Positions 8,284 to 16,767 of a stretch of DNA of 64,000 nucleotides are shown one piece after another; position 1 is the first letter of the stretch; every line of letters begins with the position of its first letter. A program made the translations under genes and the position numbers. The stretch spans positions 120,124 through 184,123 of the forward strand of contig NZ_KQ948662.1 of the NCBI RefSeq assembly GCF_001514145.1, read 5' to 3'. The notes under the pieces were generated by a model. It saw nothing but the letters and a program-made list of their open reading frames with translations, did no database searches and was not told the DNA's origin. This DNA comes from Streptomyces canus (lineage in GTDB: Bacteria > Actinomycetota > Actinomycetes > Streptomycetales > Streptomycetaceae).

Positions 8284-9192
8284 ATGAAGTTCCAAGGAGT
8301 GCTGTTCTTCCCGGTGACGCCGTTCACCGCGGACGGCTCGCTGGACGAGGAACGGCTCGCCCAGCACATCGACGGCGGCGTCGCGGCGGGTGCGGGCGGC
8401 GTGTTCGTCGCCTGCGGCACCGGTGAGTTCCACGCGCTGACACCCGACGAGATCGAGCGGGCCACCCGGGTCGCGGTCGAGACGACCGCGGGCCGGGTGC
8501 CCGTCCTGGCCGCGGCCGGCGGCCCCACCCTGGTCGCCCGCGACCAGGCCGCCCGCGTGGCGCAGGCCGGCGCCGACGGCATCCTGCTGCTCCCGCCGTA
8601 CCTCGTGACGGCCCCGCAGCAGGGTCTGGTGCGCTACGTCGAGGAGGTCACCGCCGCGAGCGAGCTCCCGGTGATCTTCTACCAGCGGGGCACCGCCCGC
8701 CTCACCGAAAAGACGGCCGCCGAGATCGCCGCACTACCCAGGGTCGTCGGCCTCAAGGACGGCCTCGGCGACATCGAGCGGATGCACCGCATCATGCGCG
8801 CGGTGCGTGCCGTGCCCGGCACGGAGGACTTCCAGTTCTTCAACGGCCTCCCGACGGCGGAGGTGACCGCGCCCGCCTATCAGGGCATCGGCGTCCCGCT
8901 GTACTCCTCCGCCGTGTTCGCCTTCGCGCCCGAGATCGCCCTCGCCTTCCATCGGGCCCTCGCCGCGGGCGACCGACCGCTTCTGGACACCCTCCTCGAC
9001 GAGTTCTACGGCCCCCTCGTCCAGCTCCGCGACGAGGTGCCGGGGTATGCCGTGGCGCTCGTCAAGGCGGGAGTGGCCCTGCGTGGACTGGACGTCGGCG
9101 GCGTACGGGCGCCCCTGGTCGATCCGGCCCCGGAGCACCTCGCGCGCCTGTCCAGGCTCATCGACCACGGCCTGGAGGTGGTCGGCGCATGA
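8284..9192 (+). CDS. kdgD: 5-dehydro-4-deoxyglucarate dehydratase
   Basis: The 302-residue enzyme belongs to the DapA/N-acetylneuraminate lyase (TIM barrel) superfamily. The N-terminus KFQGVLFFPVTPFTADGSLD, the Schiff-base lysine in GLKDG (about residue 158), and FYQRGTARLT match the branch that converts 5-keto-4-deoxyglucarate to 2-oxoglutarate semialdehyde with loss of water and CO2. A strong ribosome site (GAGGGAG) precedes ATG 8284. It follows the permease by 27 bases and overlaps the glucarate dehydratase gene, which makes its substrate, so context strongly supports the assignment. The semialdehyde dehydrogenase needed next is not in the window. Confidence 0.88.
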   Translation: MKFQGVLFFPVTPFTADGSLDEERLAQHIDGGVAAGAGGVFVACGTGEFHALTPDEIERATRVAVETTAGRVPVLAAAGGPTLVARDQAARVAQAGADGILLLPPYLVTAPQQGLVRYVEEVTAASELPVIFYQRGTARLTEKTAAEIAALPRVVGLKDGLGDIERMHRIMRAVRAVPGTEDFQFFNGLPTAEVTAPAYQGIGVPLYSSAVFAFAPEIALAFHRALAAGDRPLLDTLLDEFYGPLVQLRDEVPGYAVALVKAGVALRGLDVGGVRAPLVDPAPEHLARLSRLIDHGLEVVGA

Positions 9193-10442
9193 GCGACCCG
9201 ACCCGGATCAAGGAACTGATCGTCACCCCGATCGCCTTCCGCGACCCGCCGCTGCTCAACTCCAACGGCGTCCACGAGCCCCTCGCCCTGCGCATCATCC
9301 TCCAACTCGTGCTGGAGGACGGCACAGTGGGCCTCGGCGAGTCCCCCGGCGGCGTGGCCCGCCTGGAACGACTTGAGGCCGCGGCGAAGGTCGTCGCAGG
9401 CATGGACGTCTTTGACACGACCGCCCTCGGCGCCGCGATCGACGCCGCCCTGCTCCCGACCGTGCCCAGCTCCCACGAGCGCGGCTGGACCACCTCGGCG
9501 GTGGAGGTGGCCTGTCTCGACGCGCAGGGCAAGCTGCTCGGCCGCCCGGTCAGCGACCTGCTCGGCGGGACGGTACGGGACTCGGTGCCGTTCGCCGCAT
9601 ATCTCTTCTACAAGTGGGCCGAACACCCGGCCCTCGACGGCCGCGCCGCCGTCGGCGACGACTGGGGCGAGGCCCTGGACCCGGCCGGCGTCGTGGAGCA
9701 GGCCCGGCTGATGCAGGAGCGGTACGGGTTCGGGTCGTTCAAGCTGAAGGGCGGTGTCTTCGCGCCCGACGAGGAGATCGCCGCGATCAAGGCACTCGCG
9801 GAGGCGTTCCCGGGGCAGCCGCTGCGCCTGGACCCCAACACGGCCTGGACGGTGGAGACGTCCAGGTACGTGGCCCGTGAACTCGACGGTGTCCTGGAGT
9901 ACCTGGAGGACCCGACCAAGGGCATAGAGGGCATGGCGGCGGTGGCGAAGGACGCGCCGATGCCGCTGGGCACCAACATGTGCGTGATCGCCTGGGAGCA
10001 CCTGAGGCCCGCGATCGAACAGAACGCGATCCAGGTGCTGCTGACGGACCACCACTACTGGGGCGGTCTGCGCCGCACCCGTGAACTGGCCGCGGTCTGC
10101 GAGGCGTTCGGGCTCGCCCTGTCCATGCACTCCAACTCGCACCTGGGCATCAGCCTGGCCGCCATGACCCATGTGGCGGCGGCGATCCCGAACCTCGACC
10201 ACTCCTGCGACACGCACTACCCGTGGAACTCGGCGGACGACGTCGTCCTGCCCGGTGTCCTGGAGTTCCGCGACGGCGAGGTCAAGGTCCCGACCGGCCC
10301 CGGCCTCGGCGTGGAGCTCGACCACGAGTCCCTGGACCGGCTGCACCGCCTCTACCTCGATTCCGGGGTACGCAGCCGCGACGACACCGGATACATGCAG
10401 CGGTTCCAGCCCGACTACGAACTCAGGCTTCCCCGTTGGTGA
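9189..10442 (+). CDS. gudD: Glucarate dehydratase (enolase superfamily)
   Basis: The 417-residue enzyme has the glucarate dehydratase pattern of the mandelate racemase branch: KxK base (FKLKGG, about residue 188), metal ligands in LDPN, YLEDP and GTNM, and the opposing catalytic His in MHSNSHLG (about 318). It dehydrates D-glucarate (and L-idarate) to 5-keto-4-deoxyglucarate, feeding the dehydratase encoded just upstream. The start overlaps the kdgD stop (ATGA). Last gene of the operon, followed 14 bases later by a strong terminator. Length is close to the family norm (about 420-445). Confidence 0.9.
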   Translation: MSDPTRIKELIVTPIAFRDPPLLNSNGVHEPLALRIILQLVLEDGTVGLGESPGGVARLERLEAAAKVVAGMDVFDTTALGAAIDAALLPTVPSSHERGWTTSAVEVACLDAQGKLLGRPVSDLLGGTVRDSVPFAAYLFYKWAEHPALDGRAAVGDDWGEALDPAGVVEQARLMQERYGFGSFKLKGGVFAPDEEIAAIKALAEAFPGQPLRLDPNTAWTVETSRYVARELDGVLEYLEDPTKGIEGMAAVAKDAPMPLGTNMCVIAWEHLRPAIEQNAIQVLLTDHHYWGGLRRTRELAAVCEAFGLALSMHSNSHLGISLAAMTHVAAAIPNLDHSCDTHYPWNSADDVVLPGVLEFRDGEVKVPTGPGLGVELDHESLDRLHRLYLDSGVRSRDDTGYMQRFQPDYELRLPRW

Positions 10443-10455
10443 CAGAACCCCCAAG

Positions 10456-10494
10456 AGCCAAGGCGCCCGGCGAACCCGGGCGCCTTGGCTTTTC
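10456..10494 (+). terminator. Rho-independent terminator of the aldarate operon
   Basis: A 15-bp GC-rich stem AGCCAAGGCGCCCGG / CCGGGCGCCTTGGCT with a short CGAAC-type loop is followed by TTT. It lies directly after the glucarate dehydratase stop and isolates the operon from the downstream reductase gene. Confidence 0.9.
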
Positions 10495-10582
10495 CGGCCC
10501 AGGGCTGCCACCCGAGTCCGGTCACCTCCCGCCGAAGATCCGCCGGTGCTTCAATGTCACTCCCCGGGTGGAGGAGCGACGC

Positions 10583-11638
10583 ATGGGTGCGGAGTCGGGC
10601 AGCGTCCTGGTGACCGGCGGCAGTGGTTTCGTCGGCAGCCATCTGGTACGGCGGCTGCTGGAGCGGGGTGACGAGGTGCACGCCACCGTGCGCAGTCTCG
10701 CGAACGCGGCGAAGGTGCGGCCGCTGCGGCAGTTGGAAGCGGAGTTCCCCGGCCGGCTCGCGCTGTTCGAGGCGGACCTCCTCGATGAGGGCTCCTTCGA
10801 CGAGGCGATGGCGGGCTGTCGCGTCGTCTTCCATGTCGCCTCGCCGTTCTTCATGCCGGAGAAGATCAAGGACGGCCAGAAGGACATGGTCGACCCGGCC
10901 CTGACCGGCACCCGCATCGTCCTGGCCGGCATCGAGCGGACCCCGACGGTGGAGCGGCTGGTCTTCACCTCCACGGTCGGCGCGATCTTCGGCGACTACT
11001 CCGACGTGCGGGACATGGACGGGCAGGTCCTGTCGGAGAAGTACTTCAACACCAGCAGCACGGTGGAGAACAACCCGTACCACTACGCCAAGACGGTCGC
11101 CGAGCGCGCGGCCTGGGACGCGGAGGCCGCGCAGGACCGCTGGCGCATGGTGTCCGTCAACCCCGGCCTGATCCTGGGCCCTTCGCTCGCGCCCGCCTCC
11201 GAGTCCGGCAGCCTCTTCCTCCTGGAGGAACTCTTCAAGGGCTACTTCTTCTATGGCGCCCCGGACTTCAGCTTCACCACGGTCGACGTCCGTGACGTGG
11301 CCGACGCGCACATCGCGGCGGCGGAGAACCCCGACGCCAAGGGCCGTTACATCCTGGCCGCGCCGACGATGACGTCGTTCCACGAGATGTCCCGCATCAT
11401 CCGCACCCGCCATCCCCGCGGCCTGCGCATCCCGCGCACCGCGCTCCCGCACTGGCCCGTGCGCGTACTCGGCCCCGCCTTCGGACTGACCCAGGACTAC
11501 ATCCGCAAACACCTCGGCATCCGCTTCACGGTGGACAACAGCCGCAGCGTGAACGAACTGGGCCTCACCTACCGCCCGGTCGAGGAGACGGTCCTCGATC
11601 ATTACGAGGCGTGGCTCGCTCAACAGGGAAAACGCTGA
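10583..11638 (+). CDS. NAD(P)-dependent epimerase/dehydratase-type reductase
   Basis: The 351-residue protein is an extended short-chain dehydrogenase: nucleotide motif VTGGSGFVGSHL (residues 10-21), active-site YHYAK (about 168-172), and PGLILGP. The YHYAKxxAE pattern and length resemble dihydroflavonol-4-reductase/aldehyde reductase-like enzymes rather than sugar epimerases. ATG 10583 has GAGGAG seven bases upstream; the longer in-frame upstream extension overlaps the terminator and glucarate dehydratase and is not used. Probably monocistronic. Substrate unknown. Confidence 0.85.
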   Translation: MGAESGSVLVTGGSGFVGSHLVRRLLERGDEVHATVRSLANAAKVRPLRQLEAEFPGRLALFEADLLDEGSFDEAMAGCRVVFHVASPFFMPEKIKDGQKDMVDPALTGTRIVLAGIERTPTVERLVFTSTVGAIFGDYSDVRDMDGQVLSEKYFNTSSTVENNPYHYAKTVAERAAWDAEAAQDRWRMVSVNPGLILGPSLAPASESGSLFLLEELFKGYFFYGAPDFSFTTVDVRDVADAHIAAAENPDAKGRYILAAPTMTSFHEMSRIIRTRHPRGLRIPRTALPHWPVRVLGPAFGLTQDYIRKHLGIRFTVDNSRSVNELGLTYRPVEETVLDHYEAWLAQQGKR

Positions 11639-11775
11639 TTTGCACCAGGAGGACCGGCTCGCACGCGACGAAGGTCACAGTTACATCTCACGCTTTTCAC
11701 ACTTCAACCTTCACGAGAGCCTCACAAGTTGGCTAAGTTGACGGCGAGCAGCACGACGGAAGGGGCACGTCTTTC

Positions 11776-13488
11776 ATGGCGCCGGATCGAATTTCGCGCA
11801 ATGGAGGGTTCAGCCTCCCGGCCAAGCGCAACTCAGCACTCGCGACGGCCGCCATCGCTTCCGCGGCCCTCCTCTCGCAGACCGGCAACGCCGCCGCGGA
11901 CGAGGGGCCGAGCCATGACGAGGTGAGCCGGCGGGTCACCAATCTCTACGACCGGGCCGAGACCGACTCCGGTACCTACAACGCCACGCGCGCGGCCGGA
12001 ACGGCGTCGAGCACCCGCGGCCGTACCGGTCCGGCGACCGGCGGCGGGCGCAGGACCGGCGGCGGGCGCGGGACCGGCGGCGATCCCGCCCTCGACGACA
12101 TCGCCAAGCAGTGGTACGGCGCGGCCCGCGCGAAGACGGGCCCGATGATCGCGGCGACCCTGCCCTCCGACCGCGTGACCGCCCGCCCCGCCGAGTCACG
12201 TCGCCAGCGCCCGTCGGACACTCCCCCGGCGCGCGAACCGAAGCCGGCCGAACGCGCCATGCCGGAACTGACCGCCGCGCCCATGCTCGCCCTGCCGAGC
12301 GCACCGGAGTCGGCACCGGCCGCGCTCACGGCCGCCCCGGCCCAGTCACCTTCGTGGACACCGGAACCGGCCTCGCAGAACCTCACCGGCACCGGCGAAA
12401 TGCCGGCCTTGGGCAGCCCCCAACTCGTCACCGGGGTCCCTGAATACACTCCGCAATCCGTCACCGGGGTTCCCGAGTACAGCGCCCAGCCTGTCACCGT
12501 GGCTCCCGAGTACACCGCCCAACCCGCCACCGGCTACCCGGAGTACGCCCCGCAACCAGCCCCCGCGACCCCCGATCACACCTCGCAGCCGGCCATCGCG
12601 GCGGCCGGCTACACCACGCAACCCACTGCCGGGACCCTCGAGTACGCCACCCAACCCGCCACCGGCTTCCCGGAGTACGTCCCGCAGGTCAACGCGGGGT
12701 ACCCCGAGTACACCGCACAAACGACCACGGGGTTCACGGACTACAGCGGCCAACTCGGCGCCGGGACACCTGAATACACCGCACAGTCGACCACGGGCTT
12801 CCCGGACTACGGCGACCAACTCACCTCCGCCATACCCGAATACGCCGCACCGGCCACCCCGCGATTTCCCGAGTACACCGCACAGACCACCACAGGCTTC
12901 GCCGAGTACTCCGCGCAACTCACCACGGCTTACCCCGAGTACTCCACCCCCCTCACCGCCCCCCTCGCGACGATCGCACCCCCGTCGGCCGACCCCGTCC
13001 GGACCGCCCCGGCCGCCGTCCAGAGCATCCCGGCCATCCCGGCCCCCCGCGCCCCCGAGCCGGACTGGCAGGCGCCTCAGCCGGCCGCGGCCCCGAGCGC
13101 CGATCTCCCCACCGTCGACCCCGGTTACGACTCGAAGGTCATCCAGGTGCTCGCCTTCGCCCGCTCCCAGATCGGCAAGCCCTGTGTCTGGGGCGCGGCG
13201 GGCCCGGGTTCGTACGACAACTCGGGCCTCACCCAGGCCGCCTGGAAGGTCGCCGGCGTCTCCCTCCCCCGCACCGCCCTCGGCCAGGCGAGCACCGGCA
13301 CGGCGGTGTCCCTGTACGCCATGCAACCCGGCGACCTCGTCTTCTTCCACGACGACTTCAGCCACGTGGGCCTGTGCACGGGCAACGGCATGATGATCCA
13401 CGCGCCGGGCCCGGGTGCGTCCATCCGCGAGGAGTCGATCTACCCGACCGGCGAGTCGATCATCCGCGGCGCGATACGGCCCGTCTGA
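11776..13488 (+). CDS. Secreted NlpC/P60-fold protein with 11-residue repeats, catalytic Cys replaced
   Basis: A 570-residue exported protein: signal peptide (about 1-41, ending NAAADEG), Gly/Arg- and Pro-rich linker, sixteen 11-residue repeats (residues 218-393, consensus TTGFPEYTAQ plus one), Pro-rich stretch, and a C-terminal NlpC/P60 domain (about 445-570). In active NlpC/P60 endopeptidases the motif is DCSG; here it is DNSG (codon AAC, 13219-13221), while the following QAAWKVAGVSLPRT and the His of SHVGLCTGNGMMIHAPG are kept. It therefore probably cannot cleave peptidoglycan peptides and may bind wall or regulate a partner (inference). GGAAGG lies upstream of ATG 11776. Confidence 0.85.
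   Translation: MAPDRISRNGGFSLPAKRNSALATAAIASAALLSQTGNAAADEGPSHDEVSRRVTNLYDRAETDSGTYNATRAAGTASSTRGRTGPATGGGRRTGGGRGTGGDPALDDIAKQWYGAARAKTGPMIAATLPSDRVTARPAESRRQRPSDTPPAREPKPAERAMPELTAAPMLALPSAPESAPAALTAAPAQSPSWTPEPASQNLTGTGEMPALGSPQLVTGVPEYTPQSVTGVPEYSAQPVTVAPEYTAQPATGYPEYAPQPAPATPDHTSQPAIAAAGYTTQPTAGTLEYATQPATGFPEYVPQVNAGYPEYTAQTTTGFTDYSGQLGAGTPEYTAQSTTGFPDYGDQLTSAIPEYAAPATPRFPEYTAQTTTGFAEYSAQLTTAYPEYSTPLTAPLATIAPPSADPVRTAPAAVQSIPAIPAPRAPEPDWQAPQPAAAPSADLPTVDPGYDSKVIQVLAFARSQIGKPCVWGAAGPGSYDNSGLTQAAWKVAGVSLPRTALGQASTGTAVSLYAMQPGDLVFFHDDFSHVGLCTGNGMMIHAPGPGASIREESIYPTGESIIRGAIRPV
12427..12954 (+). repeat. Sixteen tandem 33-nt units coding for PEY repeats
   Basis: Positions code for sixteen back-to-back 11-residue units without any insertion or deletion, for example VTGVPEYTPQS, ATGYPEYAPQP, TTGFPDYGDQL, TTAYPEYSTPL. 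Tyr at unit position 7 is nearly invariant (His once) while DNA third positions differ widely, so the repeat is old and kept at the protein level. It acts as a long extended, Tyr- and Pro-rich spacer between the membrane/secretion end and the NlpC/P60-like domain. Confidence 0.92.
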
Positions 13489-13567
13489 CACGCTCGGCGA
13501 GCACATCACGGCACTCCTTTCACGCACACCTCTGGACGCCCCGCGAACACCTCGCCTAGGGTTCCGG

Positions 13568-13581
13568 AGAAAGCGCTTTCT
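13568..13581 (+). promoter_or_regulatory. LacI-type operator before the GH115 gene
   Basis: AGAAAGCGCTTTCT is a perfect 14-base palindrome with the central CG typical of LacI/GalR-family operators. It lies 32 bases upstream of the GTG start at 13614, a position suitable for repression. Sugar-hydrolase genes in Streptomyces are commonly controlled this way; the cognate repressor is not in this window. Confidence 0.65.
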
Positions 13582-13613
13582 GGCCTGACCATGCCAACCA
13601 GGGGGAGCGTCTC

Positions 13614-16559
13614 GTGCCGCACCAGCAATGGACCCGCAAGTCCTTCCTCCGGGGAATGGCCGCCGTCGGCGCGGCCCCCTTCCTCCCCGGCCTGATCCCG
13701 ACCAGCGCTCACGCGGCCTCCTCGGACCGCCCCGCCTTCCCGCTCGCGGCGGGAGGCACGGCCGTCGCCATCTTCGTGGACGCGGCGGACGACCCTGCCG
13801 TCGTCCGTGCCGCGGGCGACCTCCGCTCGGACGTCGAACGGGTCTCCGGGGCGAGACCCGACCTGCTCCGCGCGCTGCCGCGGAGCGCCCCCCTGCTCGT
13901 CCTGGTGGGCACCCTCGGCGCGAGCCCCGCCATCGACCGCCTCGTCTCGCAGGGCCGCCTGGACGTCTCCCGGGTGAAGGGCCGCTGGGAGGCGTCCGTG
14001 ACCCAGGTGATCGAGCGTCCGCTGCCCGGCGTGGACCGCGCCCTGGTGATCGCGGGCAGCGACCGGCGCGGCACGGTCTACGGGATCTACGACACCTCCG
14101 AACGCATCGGCGTCTCCCCCTGGTACTGGTGGGCGGACGTCCCCGTCGAGCGCCGGGACACCGTGACGGTCCCCGCGGGCCGCTTCGAGCGCCGGGAGCC
14201 GTCGGTCCGCTACCGGGGCGTCTTCATCAACGACGAGCAGAATCTGACCACTTGGTCCCACCGCACCCAGGAGACCGACAAGAACATCGGCCCGGAGACG
14301 TACCAGCGCGTCTTCGAGCTGCTGCTGCGTCTGAAGGCCAACTACCTGTGGCCGGCGATGCATCCGTACTCCGACTTCTTCAACAAGTACCGGGAGAACC
14401 CCGAACTGGCCGACCGCTACGGCATCGTCGTCGGCTCCAGCCACCCCGAGGCCCTGCTCCGCAACGGTGTGCACGAATGGGAGCCGTGGATCGCCGAACA
14501 CCCGAACGCCGACGGCAGTGCGCCGGTCTACGACTACACGGTCAATCCGGCTGTCATCTCCGACTACTGGAGGGCGCGGGCGAGACAGAACGCCGCGTAC
14601 GAGAGCAGCTGGACCCTCGGCATGCGCGGCCTGCACGACACTGCGTTGGAGACGAAGTACGCCACCACGATCCCGGAGAAGGTCGTGGTGATGAACGACA
14701 TCATCGCCGACCAGCGCCGGATCCTCGCCGAAGAGGTCGGCTCCGCCGCCGAGCCGCAGATCTTCATCCCGTACAAGGAGGTCCTGGACCTGTACAACGC
14801 GGGTGTCCAGGTCCCCGACGACGTCACGCTGATCTGGCCGGACGACAACCACGGCAACATGCGCCAGTTGCCGAACGAGGCGGAACGGGCACGGTCGGGC
14901 GGCAACGGGATCTACTACCACCTCTCCTACTGGGGACGTCCGAAGAGCTACCTGTGGCTGGACACCACCCAAGTGGCCAAGGTCTGGCAGGAGTTGCGGC
15001 GGGTCTACGAGCACGGCACCGACCGCATGTGGATCTTCAACGTCGGTGACGTCAAGTCGATCGAGACCGGCCTGTCCTTCGCGATGGACATGGCCTGGGA
15101 CGTGAACCGCTGGGAGGCCGACGCGGTCGAGGGCTTCCTGGCGGAGTGGGCCGGGAGGCAGTTCGGGCGACGCCATGCCAGGGAGATCGCCGCGATCCGC
15201 ACCGAGTACTACCGGCTCGCCGGGGAGCTGCGCCCCGAGTTCATCGCCGCGGGCCTCGTCTCCGTCGTCCACCACGGCGACGAGGCAGGCCGCCGGATGG
15301 CCGCGTACGAGCGACTCCTCGCGCGGGTCCGGGCGGTGGGCGCCGAGCTGCCCGACACCTATCGGGACGCCTTCTACGAGCTGGTCGAATATCCGGTGCA
15401 CGGCGCGTACTTGATGAACCTCAAGTACTACTGGGCGGACCGCAACGCGCTCGCCGCCCGGCAGGGCCGTGGGGCCGGCACGAATCGCTTCGCGGACCTC
15501 GCGCTCGCCGCGCACACGGCGGAGGCCGCTCTCACCAGCCGGTACAACACCGAGGTGGCGGGCGGGAAATGGGACGGGTTCATCAATCCGTACCCGTCCC
15601 AGATCCCGAAGGCTCCCGGGCGCCCGACCGTCACCAGGGTGACCCGGCAGGAGACCAGCGGGCTCGGGGTGGCGGCCGAGGGGAACGAGACCGGGGCCGG
15701 CCGGCCGCTGTCGTTCTCCTCGTACACCCGCGACCGGCGCTTCGTCGACGTCTTCAACACCGGGTTCCTGCCGCTGGACTGGGCGGCCGAGGCCAGTCAC
15801 CCCTGGGTGGGGCTGAGCACGGCCGGTGGCTCGCTCACCGAGCAGCGGCGGGTGTGGGTGGAGATCGACTGGGAGCGCGCGCCCGAGGGTGCGCAGGAGG
15901 CCACGGTCGTCTTCACCGGCCCGGGGCAGCGCTTCGAGGTGCCGCTGCGGGTGGTCAACGGCCGTCGACGGGCCCGAGGCTTCGTCGAGGCCCATGGTTA
16001 CGTGTCGATCGACGCGGCGCACGCCGACCGGAGGGTGGGCCGAGGCGGCTGCCGCTGGCGGACCGTGCGGGGCCTCGGACGTCGTACGGGCGCCGTCGAG
16101 GCCGTTCCTTCCACGGCGGCTCCGATCACCGGTGACTTCGCCTTACGTGCACCGGAGTTGCGGTACCGGGTGCGGTTCGGCAGCACGGGCACCTTCCCCG
16201 TCACCGTGTTCCGGCTGCCCTCGCTGGACGAGCGCGGGCAGCGGCGGGTGGCCGTCGGCCTCGACGACCAGCCGGTGACCGTCCTGTCCGGGCAGGCCGT
16301 CGCCACCGGCAACCGGGGGGACGCCTGGGCCCGCCAGGTGGAGGACGGCGTCGAGCGGCTGACCGCCACCGTGACGGTCGCCAAGGCCGGGGAGCATGTG
16401 CTGAGGGTCTTCATGGTCGATCCGGCGATCGCGGTGGACCAGATCGTGATCGACACGGGCGGCCTGCCCGCCACCTACCTCGCGCCGCCCGAGAGCTACC
16501 ACCCGGTATTCAACCCGGAGCCCGCGCCGGACCCGGGTCTGGAGGCGCCGGAGCAGTAG
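13614..16559 (+). CDS. GH115 xylan alpha-glucuronidase, secreted
   Basis: The 981-residue protein has an N-terminal export signal with RKSFLRG and a cleavage region near ATSAHAA-like TSAHAA (about residues 30-35); the RK rather than RR pair makes Tat export possible but not certain. The core matches glycoside hydrolase family 115: GVSPWYWWADVPVERRD (about 165), RGVFINDEQNLTTWS (about 200), WPAMHPYSDFF and WPDDNHGNMRQLP. GH115 enzymes remove (4-O-methyl)glucuronic acid from glucuronoxylan, on both internal and terminal xyloses. The C-terminal 300 residues form beta-rich domains as in the family. GTG 13614 has AGGGGGA upstream. LacI-type operator precedes it. Confidence 0.9.
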   Translation: MPHQQWTRKSFLRGMAAVGAAPFLPGLIPTSAHAASSDRPAFPLAAGGTAVAIFVDAADDPAVVRAAGDLRSDVERVSGARPDLLRALPRSAPLLVLVGTLGASPAIDRLVSQGRLDVSRVKGRWEASVTQVIERPLPGVDRALVIAGSDRRGTVYGIYDTSERIGVSPWYWWADVPVERRDTVTVPAGRFERREPSVRYRGVFINDEQNLTTWSHRTQETDKNIGPETYQRVFELLLRLKANYLWPAMHPYSDFFNKYRENPELADRYGIVVGSSHPEALLRNGVHEWEPWIAEHPNADGSAPVYDYTVNPAVISDYWRARARQNAAYESSWTLGMRGLHDTALETKYATTIPEKVVVMNDIIADQRRILAEEVGSAAEPQIFIPYKEVLDLYNAGVQVPDDVTLIWPDDNHGNMRQLPNEAERARSGGNGIYYHLSYWGRPKSYLWLDTTQVAKVWQELRRVYEHGTDRMWIFNVGDVKSIETGLSFAMDMAWDVNRWEADAVEGFLAEWAGRQFGRRHAREIAAIRTEYYRLAGELRPEFIAAGLVSVVHHGDEAGRRMAAYERLLARVRAVGAELPDTYRDAFYELVEYPVHGAYLMNLKYYWADRNALAARQGRGAGTNRFADLALAAHTAEAALTSRYNTEVAGGKWDGFINPYPSQIPKAPGRPTVTRVTRQETSGLGVAAEGNETGAGRPLSFSSYTRDRRFVDVFNTGFLPLDWAAEASHPWVGLSTAGGSLTEQRRVWVEIDWERAPEGAQEATVVFTGPGQRFEVPLRVVNGRRRARGFVEAHGYVSIDAAHADRRVGRGGCRWRTVRGLGRRTGAVEAVPSTAAPITGDFALRAPELRYRVRFGSTGTFPVTVFRLPSLDERGQRRVAVGLDDQPVTVLSGQAVATGNRGDAWARQVEDGVERLTATVTVAKAGEHVLRVFMVDPAIAVDQIVIDTGGLPATYLAPPESYHPVFNPEPAPDPGLEAPEQ

Positions 16560-16570
16560 ACCGAGGGCTT

Positions 16571-16609
16571 CGTGCGGGCCGCCGGTCCCCCGTGCCGGCG
16601 GCCCGCACG
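16571..16609 (+). terminator. Hairpin terminator after the GH115 gene
   Basis: A perfect 15-bp stem CGTGCGGGCCGCCGG / CCGGCGGCCCGCACG with a nine-base loop begins twelve bases after the GH115 stop codon. There is no T tract, which is common for actinobacterial terminators. Confidence 0.75.
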
Positions 16610-16709
16610 CGTCGCGGCCGGCGCTGTCGTCCCCGCGGGGAAACAGGCGTATCCGACGGGCCGCCCTCCCCCCACTGCGGCCCGCCGGAGCTTCACTGTG
16701 CTGGAGTAC

Positions 16710-16736
16710 ATCCGAGAACGTCGATGTTGCTCGGAT
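16710..16736 (+). promoter_or_regulatory. Inverted repeat upstream of the LuxR gene
   Basis: ATCCGAG (16710-16716) and CTCGGAT (16730-16736) are a perfect inverted repeat separated by 13 bases whose interior also pairs (AAC...GTT). It ends 31 bases before ATG 16768. It may be an autoregulatory operator for the LuxR-type protein or an RNA stem in the leader. Confidence 0.5.
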
Positions 16737-16767
16737 GAAGTGTGGGTCAGCGAGGTACTACCCCGGT

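Noticed and set aside
10223..10582. Upstream extension of the epimerase-type reductase
   Set aside because: It overlaps the glucarate dehydratase gene and a strong terminator, and ATG 10583 has a good ribosome site.
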